Shown here in pieces: positions 53,783-63,368 of a DNA stretch of 64,000 bases (the stretch's first letter is position 1; every line of letters starts with the position of its first letter). The DNA lies in assembly GCA_026398895.1 (NCBI GenBank), contig JAPLRZ010000055.1:1-64000 (forward strand), written 5' to 3'. The translations under genes and the position numbers were made by a program. The notes below the pieces were generated by a model, which was given only the letters and a program-made list of their open reading frames with translations, had not been told where the DNA came from and did no database searches. This DNA is from Methylococcales bacterium. Its GTDB lineage: Bacteria; Pseudomonadota; Gammaproteobacteria; Methylococcales; Methylomonadaceae.

Positions 53783-54003
53783 ATAGTACGGTTCAGACAC
53801 GGTATAATAAATGGATATTCGTTCTTCATCAATAACTCTTCATAATTAACTGTACTGACTAGGTTATTAATATTCGGAAGTACAGTAAGCATTGGTACTG
53901 TTTGTCATCGGCAATTTATTAGGCAATAAACGAAACTGAAGATTGCACAGTGTTATACTTTTATCCTTACACAAACCCTCTTAATCTTGACTTAAAATCT
54001 ATT

Positions 54004-54264
54004 ATGAAACTACTTAAATTATTCCTAGTATTGGTCTTACTCACAGCCTGTACGCAAGACCAACAAAATAAATTATCCAGAAAAGTCGTTGAATTTTTAG
54101 ATGGTGATTATTTAGTCACTTACGCCAACGGATCTACAGTAAAAACGTGGACAATTAAAAATGGCAAAGTAACCACCGCTGACAAAGGCTATTATTATTT
54201 CTGGGATGAGAAAAAACACTATGTACAAACGCCGATAGAAAACACCTTTATTGAAGAAATGTAA
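54004..54264 (+). CDS. Small lipoprotein
   Basis: An 86-aa protein with a lipoprotein signal (MKLLKLFLVLVLLTAC) and a mature domain rich in Lys, Tyr and Thr, ending YYYFWDEKKHYVQTP. I do not recognise a family. The start at 54004 gives the lipobox; an 18-codon upstream extension is unlikely. The XoxJ-like gene follows by 21 bp with an AAGGAAATATCT ribosome site, suggesting cotranscription. Confidence 0.75.
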   Translation: MKLLKLFLVLVLLTACTQDQQNKLSRKVVEFLDGDYLVTYANGSTVKTWTIKNGKVTTADKGYYYFWDEKKHYVQTPIENTFIEEM

Positions 54265-54285
54265 GCCATCCTTAAGGAAATATCT

Positions 54286-55119
54286 ATGAAAATTACGCCG
54301 CTCGTTGCGGGTTTATATTTAGTAATGACTGTTTTTAGCGCACACGCTAAAGAAAAATTTAAAGTCTGCGCTGATCCGTTAAATCCGCCCTATTCAACGC
54401 AAAAACAAGACGGCTTTGAAAATAAAATTGCCGAATTGTTTGCCAAAAAATTGGGTCAAACTGTTGAATATACTTGGTTTGCACAACGTATTGGCTTTAT
54501 TCGCAATACACTAACTGCTCCTGTCAATGAAATGGAAGTTGATAGCAAAAATTTTAAATGTGATGTGGTGATTGGTGTGCCAGATGGCTATGATTTAACG
54601 CTTAATACGAAACCGTATTACCAATCGACTTACGTTTTGCTGATTGCCAAAGGGCGTGGTTATGATGACATTAAAGACGCGGCACAACTAGCGGCATTGC
54701 CATTAGCTGAACAAGATAAATTAAAAATCGCCATGTTTGATAAAGGCCCTGGAACAACGTGGTTGCAAAAAAATGGGCTACTGGATCAAGGTATTTCTTA
54801 TCAGTCCATGTCTGGGGACAATGAAAATAATGTCGCCATGCAAATTGACAAAGATTTAAAAGCCCAAAAAATTGATATGGTGATTTTATGGGGACCTATG
54901 GCAGCGTATGTTGCCGCGCAAAGCCCTGAAAATAGCTACAGCCTAATTCCCATGCAATCTACACCCGCTATAAAATTCGATTTTGCAATGGCAATGGGAG
55001 TGCGTAAACCAGATAAAGAGCGTAAAGAAATACTGGATAAGTTGATTACTGATAATGCCGCTGAAATTCAAGCAATTATGGAAAGTTATCACGTTCCTTT
55101 AGTGCCAATTACTAACTGA
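54286..55119 (+). CDS. MxaJ/XoxJ-like periplasmic binding protein
   Basis: A 277-aa periplasmic protein with a signal peptide ending at AHA. It belongs to the quinoprotein-dehydrogenase-associated solute-binding group: KVCADPLNPPYSTQKQDGFENKIAELFAKKLGQ, RIGFIRNTL and VIGVPDGYDLTLNTKPYYQSTYVLL are the MxaJ/XoxJ pattern. MxaJ/XoxJ normally sits beside mxaF or xoxF and helps assemble or activate the methanol dehydrogenase. Here no dehydrogenase gene is adjacent, only a lipoprotein gene upstream and chrA downstream. Confidence 0.85.
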   Translation: MKITPLVAGLYLVMTVFSAHAKEKFKVCADPLNPPYSTQKQDGFENKIAELFAKKLGQTVEYTWFAQRIGFIRNTLTAPVNEMEVDSKNFKCDVVIGVPDGYDLTLNTKPYYQSTYVLLIAKGRGYDDIKDAAQLAALPLAEQDKLKIAMFDKGPGTTWLQKNGLLDQGISYQSMSGDNENNVAMQIDKDLKAQKIDMVILWGPMAAYVAAQSPENSYSLIPMQSTPAIKFDFAMAMGVRKPDKERKEILDKLITDNAAEIQAIMESYHVPLVPITN

Positions 55120-55228
55120 TGTTACCCACTACTTCAACAGGCTTATACTGAGTTGCAAAATTTAAGGACTGCGTAACATCAGTTAATAATAAAGTTACGT
55201 CCCCATTTATGGGCGCAGGAGCAGAGTA

Positions 55229-56581
55229 ATGATGACAAATGATAATAACCAAGAGCCTCCTTCCGTCACTGCGATACAGGCATTTTTATTTTGGCTAAAA
55301 CTAGGCTTTATTAGCTTTGGCGGGCCTGCGGGGCAAATTGCCATTATGCACCAAGAGCTAGTCGAGCGGCGGCGGTGGATTTCTGAGCGGCGATTTTTGC
55401 ACGCGCTTAATTACTGTATGTTATTGCCAGGTCCTGAAGCGCAACAATTAGCGACCTATTTGGGTTGGTTAATGCACCGTACGACAGGCGGCATTATCGC
55501 TGGATTGCTTTTTATTCTGCCCTCGCTGTTGCTGTTGATTGTGTTAGGTTGGGTATATATGCGTTTTGGACAACTGCCAGCAGTGGCAGCAGTGCTTTAT
55601 GGCATTAAACCTGCGGTGACTGCTATCGTGTTATTTGCCGCGTATCGTATTGGTTCTAGGGCGTTGAAAAACTGGCTGTTGTGGACATTAGCCGCCTTGG
55701 CTTTTGGTGCGATTTTTGTACTACACGCGCCTTTTCCGTTGATTGTTTTGGTTGCCGCGCTGATCGGTGCAGTCGGTGGAAAATTTTTACCGCAATATTT
55801 CACCGTTGGTGGTGGACATGGCGCGGAAAAACACAGCTTCGGTAAAGCTCTGATTGATGATGACACGCCGATTCCAGATCATGCGCGTTTTCGTTGGTGG
55901 CGATTGTTGACCATTGTCGTGGTCGGCTTGTTGTTGTGGGGCGGTGTGATAGGGTTTTTGTGCGCTCAATACGGCTGGAATGGTGTGTTCACGCAAATGG
56001 GCTGGTTTTTTACTAAGGCGGCATTACTGACGTTTGGCGGGGCTTATGCAGTTTTGCCTTATGTTTATCAGGGTGCAGTCGAACATTTCCATTGGCTGAG
56101 TGCCGCACAAATGATGGATGGTCTGGCGTTAGGTGAAACCACACCTGGCCCGTTAATTATGATAGTCACCTTTGTCGGCTTTTTAGGTGGCTGGAATGCG
56201 TTGCCTCTAGCAGCTGATACGCCATTAATGTCGGGTATTATTGCGGCAGTAGTGGTGACTTACTTTACCTTTCTGCCCAGTTTTTTATTTATTTTAGCGG
56301 GCGCACCGTTAATTGAATCAACCCACGGTAATTTAAAATTTACTGCACCATTATCAGCGATTACGGCGGCTGTGGTCGGGGTGATTGTTAATCTAGCGGT
56401 GTTTTTTGCGGTGCATATTCTGTTTCCGCACGGTTTTTCAGGGTCTTTTGATGCGATTGCCGCGCTGATTACCGTTTCTGCGTTATTGGCATTGTTTCGT
56501 TATAAAGTGGGCATTATTACTGTTATCGCTGTTTGTGGTGCAGTAGGATTTTTGTGCTTGTTTTTACCGTTAAATGTGTAG
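55229..56581 (+). CDS. chrA: Chromate transporter ChrA
   Basis: A long-chain CHR-family inner-membrane transporter, 450 aa, with two homologous halves of about six helices: FLFWLKLGFISFGGPAGQIA and the second-half counterpart GWFFTKAALLTFGGAYAVLPY, each with the FGG motif. LLPGPEAQQLATYLGWL and GLALGETTPGPLIMI are the paired PGP segments. It exports chromate by anion exchange; sulfate is a possible natural substrate. AGGAGCAG upstream of the ATG supports the start. Confidence 0.93.
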   Translation: MMTNDNNQEPPSVTAIQAFLFWLKLGFISFGGPAGQIAIMHQELVERRRWISERRFLHALNYCMLLPGPEAQQLATYLGWLMHRTTGGIIAGLLFILPSLLLLIVLGWVYMRFGQLPAVAAVLYGIKPAVTAIVLFAAYRIGSRALKNWLLWTLAALAFGAIFVLHAPFPLIVLVAALIGAVGGKFLPQYFTVGGGHGAEKHSFGKALIDDDTPIPDHARFRWWRLLTIVVVGLLLWGGVIGFLCAQYGWNGVFTQMGWFFTKAALLTFGGAYAVLPYVYQGAVEHFHWLSAAQMMDGLALGETTPGPLIMIVTFVGFLGGWNALPLAADTPLMSGIIAAVVVTYFTFLPSFLFILAGAPLIESTHGNLKFTAPLSAITAAVVGVIVNLAVFFAVHILFPHGFSGSFDAIAALITVSALLALFRYKVGIITVIAVCGAVGFLCLFLPLNV

Positions 56582-56585
56582 TCAT

Positions 56586-56625
56586 GTAGCGTGGGCAAAG
56601 CTATTCTAGCGTTTGCCCACGCTAC
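56586..56625 (+). terminator. Hairpin after chrA
   Basis: Perfect 14-bp inverted repeat GTAGCGTGGGCAAA / TTTGCCCACGCTAC with a 12-nt loop, 4 bp after the chrA stop. There is no T run; the stem is related to an imperfect GTGGGCAAACG hairpin at 29528-29556, so it may be a dispersed repeat used as a terminator. Confidence 0.55.
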
Positions 56626-56933
56626 GAAACTGTGCAATTTATTTAACGCTGATATAGCCGAAGCGGGGGTATTCACCCCGTCTCAACGTTTTCGGCATTG
56701 CACTAGAATTTAAACGTTTGGGACGGGTTGAATAACCCGCCCCGCCTTTGCTTAATAACAGTACACTATGATTAGACCCATCAGGTCATTACTAATCGTG
56801 TTACAACTAGATAGCCTAAGCTTCCCTGCACTAAATCTGCACAGTTCAACTATAAAATTCATATTTTCAACATCGTATCTGCACAACTATCAAATAAAAT
56901 AAATCCATCCGCAACCACAAGGAGTTACCTGTC
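56626..56933. other. Intergenic region before large secreted protein
   Basis: Contains the GGGCGGGTT repeat copy B and then about 180 bp of AT-rich DNA. The 56934 gene has CAAGGAGTTACC as its ribosome site, ending 9 bp before ATG. No promoter was recognised with confidence. Confidence 0.4.
56662..56755. repeat. GGGCGGGTTATTCAACC repeat, copy B
   Basis: Inverse-oriented relative of 30017-30111: GCGGGGGTATTCACCCCGTC at one end and GACGGGTTGAATAACCCGCC at the other, each a short palindrome. The internal sequence diverges. Confidence 0.6.
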
Positions 56934-59186
56934 ATGAAACAACGGCAATCTACGGCTTTGATGACCACCGTATTGTGGCTAATCTCCACCCCTGTTCACG
57001 CCTGTACTGGGGGTGATTGTGACGCATGGTGTGAGGAACTACCGAGCGCGTATTTTATTCGACCATTGAATGATAGCCGTACCAACTTGGCACTGATTTT
57101 AGAAGACAGTCAGGTATTGCATTATAAAGTTGAAGACATCCCTTTTTCTTATCACGCCTTTGCCGATAACATCCTAGCAAATACGCAAGAAAATGACATT
57201 CCACCCGACTTCACTGAACTAGCATTAAGTTTGGGCGTAAGCCAAGCGACTGCAGTATCCCAAGCTGAGCCAGAAGGACGTTGTATATCCAATAATTATC
57301 AAGCAGTATTGCCGTTCTGGCGTTTACTGCACGAGGCTAAGGATATTTCCGCACCAGATAAGCAACTACTTGCACAAGAAAGACTGCGATTACTGAGTTT
57401 TTGTGAAAAAGCCGCCGATTCCTTGCCTGTGCTAGCCATCAGTTCAGAAGCTGCCAAACCCTACGCCGACTATCTACGCGTCGCCGCGTATTTTTATGCA
57501 GGCAAATTTGATGAGTTGACGAAAGACATTGAACCGATTCCAACACCAGAGCCAGAGTCTTGGTTTAAGCAAGTTATTCATAGTATTCAAGACTGGTGGA
57601 CTACGCTTTTCGGCAATCCCCCACCGCCAATAGTCAACGCGCCGCCTGTTGTCAGTTTCAAGGTATTATCCACCAGCTCACAAGCGTGGGTTAAAGAAAC
57701 CGCTATCTATATGCTAGGGCGCGTTTATCTCAACCAAGCACAAAAAAATTTCCAGCCCTATTATTCAGAGAAATTCAAACCCGACAGCCAGCTGTTAGCC
57801 AAAGCGAGAGATCAATTTAAAACTTATCTAGCTGCCTATCCGCAAGGTCTTTATGCACAATCAGCACGAGGGCTGTTTCGTAAAATTTATTGGTTGGATA
57901 ATAATTATGCCGATTTGACCCTAAGCTACAACGATCAATTGCTAGGCTTTCAGCAACAAGCACCCGCTACCTCAGAACTCTTGCGATTTGTAGATGAATT
58001 GGAAAGTAAGTACGCGCTCAATCATCTGGATGAAGAAGCGGCGTGGAACAGCCCGATGCTTGCTACGGTGGGCGCGTTTGTCGCAATGCGTCCAGACCCT
58101 GAACAGTCCAGCACCGCCAAGCCTGTTGAATCTTATCTAGCCGCCGCCCTGCAAGCCCATAAAGATGGGTATACTCAAGCGGGTTTAGCCGCACTGCATG
58201 ATTATTTGGCATTGGCTTACCGTTTTTATAGTGAGCGCGATTTTGCCACTGTTATTCAACTCACCGATCAGCCAATGACGGGAACGGCACTCTCCAACAC
58301 AGAATTTAGCACACAGGTGTTACGCGGCTTGTCTCTAGGCGCGTTAGGGCAATGGGATAAAACAGAAAAGCTGTGGCTAGAACTGTTTCCGCGTAGCCCA
58401 AAATCGGGACAGCAAGTTCAATTGCAATGGCTGTTGGCGATGACGTGGCGGCAGGAAGATCAGTTGGCTAAAATCTATGCAGCGAACTCACCGACTACAA
58501 ATCAAAAAATTCATGATTTTTTTATCACTTATGCCTCGCCAGTTCTATTGGAAAGTATACTGGTCAATCAGCAACTAAACCCCGCAACCCGAACGTTTGC
58601 CTACCGTACTTTATTAACGAACTTATTAACGCATCGTCAATATGCAGAATTCTTACGCATTGCAAAACGCTATCCAGATACTCAATTTGAAGGGTCGCAA
58701 TACTATGTTGGTAGTCAGTTTAAATACTACTCAGAAAACACCTGTCCAAACTTATTGGCATTAATGGGCGGCTTGTTAAAAACGCCAACATCACCAACAC
58801 TATTGAATTGTTACGGTGATTTGATAGTACAAATTGGTTCTCCTTCTTCTGCATATCCTAACTGGGAAGACACGGCTTTAAGAAGTTACACATTGGAATA
58901 TTATTATCCTGCTGGTCAAACGGGACTAAAAAAAGACGAGGATAGTTTTAAGGGTAAAAACTATTCCAGTATAGATTTATACAAAGAAGTGATAGACCAG
59001 AAAGGCAATAAAGGCGATGCCAAAGCCTACGCGCTACGCGCCGCCTTGACTTGTTTTGCCACCACTGGCTACAACCATTGTGGTATTGAAGATATACCTA
59101 TAGAGCAACGGGAAGCTTGGTTTCGCTTGCTTAAAACCACTTACAAAGACACGACGTGGGCAAAGCAGCAAAAATATTATTGGTAA
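56934..59186 (+). CDS. Large exported helical-repeat protein of unknown function
   Basis: A 750-aa protein with a signal peptide ending near VHAC, where a lipobox-like STPVHAC suggests either a lipoprotein or a Cys-rich start (CTGGDCDAWC). The mature part looks like long alpha-helical repeats (for example YLRVAAYFYAGKFDELTK, VLRGLSLGALGQWDKTEKLW) of the TPR-like kind, including a Trp/Pro-rich linker near residue 220 (WWTTLFGNPPPP). I do not recognise a family name. The DUF3142 gene follows 16 bp later, so the two are probably functionally linked. Confidence 0.75.
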   Translation: MKQRQSTALMTTVLWLISTPVHACTGGDCDAWCEELPSAYFIRPLNDSRTNLALILEDSQVLHYKVEDIPFSYHAFADNILANTQENDIPPDFTELALSLGVSQATAVSQAEPEGRCISNNYQAVLPFWRLLHEAKDISAPDKQLLAQERLRLLSFCEKAADSLPVLAISSEAAKPYADYLRVAAYFYAGKFDELTKDIEPIPTPEPESWFKQVIHSIQDWWTTLFGNPPPPIVNAPPVVSFKVLSTSSQAWVKETAIYMLGRVYLNQAQKNFQPYYSEKFKPDSQLLAKARDQFKTYLAAYPQGLYAQSARGLFRKIYWLDNNYADLTLSYNDQLLGFQQQAPATSELLRFVDELESKYALNHLDEEAAWNSPMLATVGAFVAMRPDPEQSSTAKPVESYLAAALQAHKDGYTQAGLAALHDYLALAYRFYSERDFATVIQLTDQPMTGTALSNTEFSTQVLRGLSLGALGQWDKTEKLWLELFPRSPKSGQQVQLQWLLAMTWRQEDQLAKIYAANSPTTNQKIHDFFITYASPVLLESILVNQQLNPATRTFAYRTLLTNLLTHRQYAEFLRIAKRYPDTQFEGSQYYVGSQFKYYSENTCPNLLALMGGLLKTPTSPTLLNCYGDLIVQIGSPSSAYPNWEDTALRSYTLEYYYPAGQTGLKKDEDSFKGKNYSSIDLYKEVIDQKGNKGDAKAYALRAALTCFATTGYNHCGIEDIPIEQREAWFRLLKTTYKDTTWAKQQKYYW

Positions 59187-59202
59187 ATCGGCGGAAAATA
59201 TT

Positions 59203-59949
59203 GTGAAAATTACGTTCATGCTATCGGAGTATAAACCTAGGCTTATGCGTCTACTATTGTTAGTTTGCGTCTGCTTTTTAGCCTCATTCGCCCCAAGCTA
59301 CTCGATGGTGCATATCAACCAATATACTGAATTCTGGGTATGGGGTGGAGTCGATGCCAGTCGCATACAGCCTTATGCAAAGCGTTTTTATATTTTGCAA
59401 GGCGCGATTACTGAGCCTAGTCTAGGTAGTGTCTTTACCAGACAAGGTATGCAGGCGGCTAATGAATTCGGCACTGTGATTTTAGTTTACCGTTTCAATA
59501 CCTTGACATGGAATCGCAAAATACACGACACCTTGCTCAACCATATTAATGCGTGGGAATATAGGGGTAATACCGTAGTGGGGATTCAACTTGATTTTGA
59601 TGCACGCACTAAAAACCTCCATCAATACGCAGATTTTTTGCGCCAAGTGCGCCAAGATTTGCCTGGCAATTATGGATTGAGCATTACTGGCTTATTAGAC
59701 TGGGCAAATCAGGGCAATCCCGCATCATTACAATCCTTGCACGGCGTAGTGGATGAAATTATTTTCCAAACCTACCAAGGCAAACACACTATCCCCAATT
59801 ACCCTGCTTATTTGAAATCCCTAAGCAAAATTCATTTTCCCTTCAAAATTGGTTTGGTGGAAAATGGCGAGTGGAACAGTCGATATGAAGAGGAGCTAAG
59901 TCAATCCAGCTATTATCGCGGAGCGGTGGTGTTTTTATTACCAAGATGA
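59203..59949 (+). CDS. DUF3142 family secreted protein
   Basis: A 248-aa protein with an N-terminal hydrophobic segment (LMRLLLLVCVCFLASFAP) and the DUF3142 body: VHINQYTEFWVWGGVDASRI, VVGIQLDFDARTKNL, YADFLRQVRQDLPGNYGLSI and VDEIIFQTYQGKHTI. The D-F-D and Q-T-Y-Q segments resemble a TIM-barrel glycosidase fold. GTG at 59203 is the chosen start; an ATG five codons later (59218) is possible. It is known to accompany large helical-repeat partners like the upstream gene. Confidence 0.78.
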   Translation: MKITFMLSEYKPRLMRLLLLVCVCFLASFAPSYSMVHINQYTEFWVWGGVDASRIQPYAKRFYILQGAITEPSLGSVFTRQGMQAANEFGTVILVYRFNTLTWNRKIHDTLLNHINAWEYRGNTVVGIQLDFDARTKNLHQYADFLRQVRQDLPGNYGLSITGLLDWANQGNPASLQSLHGVVDEIIFQTYQGKHTIPNYPAYLKSLSKIHFPFKIGLVENGEWNSRYEEELSQSSYYRGAVVFLLPR

Positions 59950-59976
59950 CTGTTTAATAGCAGCAAAAAGTGAAGG

Positions 59977-60009
59977 AAACCTGCGAGGTCTTTAAGACCT
60001 CGCAGGTTT
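59977..60009. terminator. ACCTGCGAGGTC hairpin between DUF3142 gene and trmL
   Basis: AAACCTGCGAGGTC and GACCTCGCAGGTTT form a perfect 14-bp stem with loop TTTAA, followed by ATTTAG. It lies between convergent genes and belongs to the repeat family also seen at 29375-29404. Confidence 0.65.
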
Positions 60010-60031
60010 ATTTAGTCAGTCGAACTTATTT

Positions 60032-60502
60032 CTATTTTATCAACGCTCCCACAAAGTCCAATTGCCGCCACGCTTCGTATAGAACAATTGAGACGGTATT
60101 GGATAAATTTAAACTGCGGCTTGTGGGGGTCATGGGTAAATATAAGCAGTGTTCTGCACCGAGTTCGGCTAGGATAGCGGCGGGCAGTCCTCTGGTTTCA
60201 GGGCCAAATAATAAAGCATCGTGTGCTTGGAATGTTACCTCACTGACCACGCACTGACCTTTGGTAGTCAGCGCGAATAGCCGTTGTGGTTTAACGGTAT
60301 CGAGAAAGGCGGTGAAAGAATCGTGTTCTTGCACCGCCACCCATTCATGATAATCCAAACCCGCGCGGCGCAATTTTTTGTCATCTAACTCAAAGCCTAG
60401 CGGTTTGATTAAATGTAAACGCACTCCTGTGTTGGCACACAATCGAATAATATTGCCCGTATTTGCTGGAATTTCTGGCTCATACAAAACAATATGAAAC
60501 AT
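60032..60502 (-). CDS. trmL: tRNA (cytidine(34)-2'-O)-methyltransferase TrmL
   Basis: SPOUT-class methyltransferase modifying position 34 of tRNA-Leu. Length 156 aa, with motif 1 [13 protein letters not shown], motif 2 [11 protein letters not shown] and motif 3 [26 protein letters not shown] forming the deep trefoil knot. Its stop is toward the DUF3142 gene and its ATG overlaps the glgP stop by one base. Confidence 0.95.
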   Translation of the reverse strand: MFHIVLYEPEIPANTGNIIRLCANTGVRLHLIKPLGFELDDKKLRRAGLDYHEWVAVQEHDSFTAFLDTVKPQRLFALTTKGQCVVSEVTFQAHDALLFGPETRGLPAAILAELGAEHCLYLPMTPTSRSLNLSNTVSIVLYEAWRQLDFVGALIK

Positions 60503-63012
60503 TATGAGTAGTCGTTATTAATGCTGATGGGGTCGAGTTTCCAGATTTCATCGTTGTATTCGGTGATGGTTCTATCGGTAGAAAACTTGCCACTGCACGC
60601 AGTATTTAAAATACTCATGCGTGTCCAACGCTCTTTATCTCGATAGGCTATTTCCACTTGTTTTTGCGCATTCACAAAACTACGGAAATCGGCAATCGTT
60701 AGCCAAGGATCATTCGGACTTTTTATCGAGTCAATAATGCAGTCAAAAATATTGGGTTCAAATTGATTGAAATGTCCACATTCGAGCAAATTCATCACTC
60801 TTTGCAACTCTTCATCCTGACTAATGATGCCAACAGGATCATAATGATGACGTGAGGCTTCGACTTCTTCTTCCGTTAAGCCAAACAAAAAGAAATTATC
60901 ATCACCGACTTCTTCACGAATTTCGATGTTTGCGCCATCTAATGTACCGATGGTAATCGCGCCATTCATCATGAATTTCATGTTGCCTGTACCTGATGCT
61001 TCTTTGCCCGCAGTCGAAATTTGCTCAGATAAATCTGCACCTGGGCAGATTTTTTCCATCGCTGAGACGCGATAATTAGGCAGGAACACTAATTTTAATT
61101 TGTCACCAACATCGGGGTCATTGTTAATGACAGTGGCGACATTATTGATGAACTTGATAATGCGTTTTGCCATGAAATAACCAGGCGCGGCTTTACCACC
61201 AATTAACACACAACGATCCACCCAATTTGCGGTATCGCCACGTTTAATACGTTCATACAAGTGGATAACGTGCAGGACGTTGAGCAATTGGCGTTTATAC
61301 TCATGGATACGTTTAACTTGCACATCAAACAGCGCGTTGACATTTAAATCAATATCCAGCTCTTGTTTTTTAAAGTCGATTAATCTTTGCTTAGCATCTT
61401 GTTGAACCTGATACCAACGAGCGCGAAAGGCTTTATCATCCGCGTAAGGCGTTAATTTTTGTAACAAGGATAAGTCAGTTACCCAGCCATCACCGATGGT
61501 GTCGGTAATTAACTCAGCGAGTTCTGGATTACACATTGCCAACCAACGACGTGGAGTCACACCATTAGTCTTATTATTAAATTTTGCAGGCCATAACTGA
61601 TAAAAATCGTTAAATAAACCTTGTTGCAATAATTTTGAATGCAGTGCCGCCACACCGTTCACTGAATGACTGCCAACAATTGCCAAATAAGCCATACGGA
61701 CTTTTTGATCGCGACCTTCTTCAATCAGCGACATCCGCGCTAGACGGTCTTTATCACCTGGCCAATGCAAAGAGACTTCGGATATAAAATGGGCATTAAT
61801 ATCAAAAATAATTTCCATGATTCTGGGCAACAACTCTTTCATTAAGCCAACAGACCAACGTTCTAAGGCTTCGGGTAATAGCGTATGATTAGTGTAAGCC
61901 ATCGTGCCAGTCGTAATCGACCATGCTTTATCCCATGACAAACCATGAATATCCATCAACAAGCGCATCAATTCGGCAACAGCAATACTCGGATGGGTGT
62001 CATTTAATTGGAAAGCATTTTTCGCGGCAAAATCAGTAAAGTCATTATTATGCCGACCAACCCACGTTTGTAATATATCTTGTAAGCTGGCAGAGGCGAG
62101 TAAGTATTGTTGGCGTAAACGCAGGGCTTTGCCATTTTCATTGGCATCATTGGGATATAACACCATAGTGATATTTTCAGCGGTATTTTTTGCTGCCACC
62201 GATTCTGCATAATCACCTTCGTTAAATTCTTGTAAATCAAATTCATCCGTTGCAGCGGCTTTCCATAAACGCAAGGTATTCACTGTGCCATTTTGATAAC
62301 CAGGAATAGGTGTGTCGAAAGGTACTGCCAATACATCGTGGCTCTCTATCCAACAAACACGCTTATGACCGTTTTCATCGGTATGGGTTTCGGTACGACC
62401 ACCAAATTTAATTTTTTGAGTATATTCAAGGCGTTCAATTTCCCATACATTACCGTTACGCAACCAATGATCGGGTTTTTCGACTTGCTCACCGTTGGTA
62501 ATATCCTGCGAAAACATTCCGTATTCATAACGCAAGCCATAACCCGTCACAGGTAATTGCAACGTAGCGCAGCTATCGATAAAACACGCAGCTAATCGAC
62601 CTAAACCACCATTGCCTAGCCCAGCATCGGCTTCTGCTTCAACCAATTCTTCGAGGTTTAAACCTAAATCGTACAACGTTTTATCAACAACATCGTTAAT
62701 GCCCAAATTAATCATGGCATTACTGAGGGTGCGTCCCATCAAAAATTCCATTGATAAATAATAAGCTCTTTTACAATCCTGCTCTTTATACGCGTTATAG
62801 GTTTTTTTCCAGCGTTCTGTAAGCCGATCACTAATCGCTAAAGACAAGGCTTCATAAGCATAGTGTAGAGAAAGGCAATTTTCATCTCTACCGAGTCGGT
62901 GTCCATAGTAGCGTTTGAAATCGGCCTCCATGTGTTTTTCATCCATTCCTAAATTAGGAAGGGTCGTTATAGTAGACTTTGGGCTACTGGTTTTAAAACG
63001 TCTATGTGGCAT
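60502..63012 (-). CDS. glgP: Glycogen phosphorylase
   Basis: PLP-dependent 836-aa GT35 enzyme that releases glucose 1-phosphate from glycogen. Typical segments are [28 protein letters not shown], and the PLP-lysine motif [20 protein letters not shown] near residue 680, plus [25 protein letters not shown]-like IPGADLS region. The N-terminal 30 residues are variable. It is coupled to trmL by a one-base overlap and divergent from gltB. Fits storage-glycogen metabolism, common in methanotrophs. Confidence 0.96.
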   Translation of the reverse strand: MPHRRFKTSSPKSTITTLPNLGMDEKHMEADFKRYYGHRLGRDENCLSLHYAYEALSLAISDRLTERWKKTYNAYKEQDCKRAYYLSMEFLMGRTLSNAMINLGINDVVDKTLYDLGLNLEELVEAEADAGLGNGGLGRLAACFIDSCATLQLPVTGYGLRYEYGMFSQDITNGEQVEKPDHWLRNGNVWEIERLEYTQKIKFGGRTETHTDENGHKRVCWIESHDVLAVPFDTPIPGYQNGTVNTLRLWKAAATDEFDLQEFNEGDYAESVAAKNTAENITMVLYPNDANENGKALRLRQQYLLASASLQDILQTWVGRHNNDFTDFAAKNAFQLNDTHPSIAVAELMRLLMDIHGLSWDKAWSITTGTMAYTNHTLLPEALERWSVGLMKELLPRIMEIIFDINAHFISEVSLHWPGDKDRLARMSLIEEGRDQKVRMAYLAIVGSHSVNGVAALHSKLLQQGLFNDFYQLWPAKFNNKTNGVTPRRWLAMCNPELAELITDTIGDGWVTDLSLLQKLTPYADDKAFRARWYQVQQDAKQRLIDFKKQELDIDLNVNALFDVQVKRIHEYKRQLLNVLHVIHLYERIKRGDTANWVDRCVLIGGKAAPGYFMAKRIIKFINNVATVINNDPDVGDKLKLVFLPNYRVSAMEKICPGADLSEQISTAGKEASGTGNMKFMMNGAITIGTLDGANIEIREEVGDDNFFLFGLTEEEVEASRHHYDPVGIISQDEELQRVMNLLECGHFNQFEPNIFDCIIDSIKSPNDPWLTIADFRSFVNAQKQVEIAYRDKERWTRMSILNTACSGKFSTDRTITEYNDEIWKLDPISINNDYS

Positions 63013-63368
63013 GGTTTTTTATCCTTAGCTAGTTAATATTATTAAATCTATACCCTATTTTATCCTGTTTCAATAAATAGTTGGGTAATAATCCACTGTG
63101 TAGTGTACTTTTACGCACTTAACCGTAAGCATAGAATTAATTTCTAAGGTAGTAGATGAATGCAATTCGATCAAGTTAATATCATAAACGGGCAGTTAGT
63201 TAGTATGATTAAGAGGTAAAAGGTAAAAAATCGAGTGACGCACTGGGTTTTTATCTGTAAAATTTAGCGGTTTTGCCAACGCGTGAGCTTCTGAGCTTCG
63301 TAAAAATATACCACAATGGTCTGTAAGTAATATAATAGTAATCCTCCACACACACTTTAGAGGTGACA
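63013..63368. promoter_or_regulatory. Divergent glgP/gltB regulatory region
   Basis: About 356 bp without a gene. A TATAAT-like -10 lies at 63331-63336 (about 33 bp before gltB) but no good -35 at 17 bp. The ribosome site AGAGGTGA ends 3 bp before the gltB ATG. Confidence 0.35.

Larger units (their letters stand above)
53462..54003. other. Gene-free region containing a MITE
   Basis: About 540 bp with no gene except the short repeat elements listed separately (the TA-flanked MITE at 53572-53782 with the twin-hairpin repeat inside it). The promoter of the lipoprotein gene at 54004 should lie in 53783-54003, which is AT-rich; no clear -10/-35 was picked. Confidence 0.5.
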
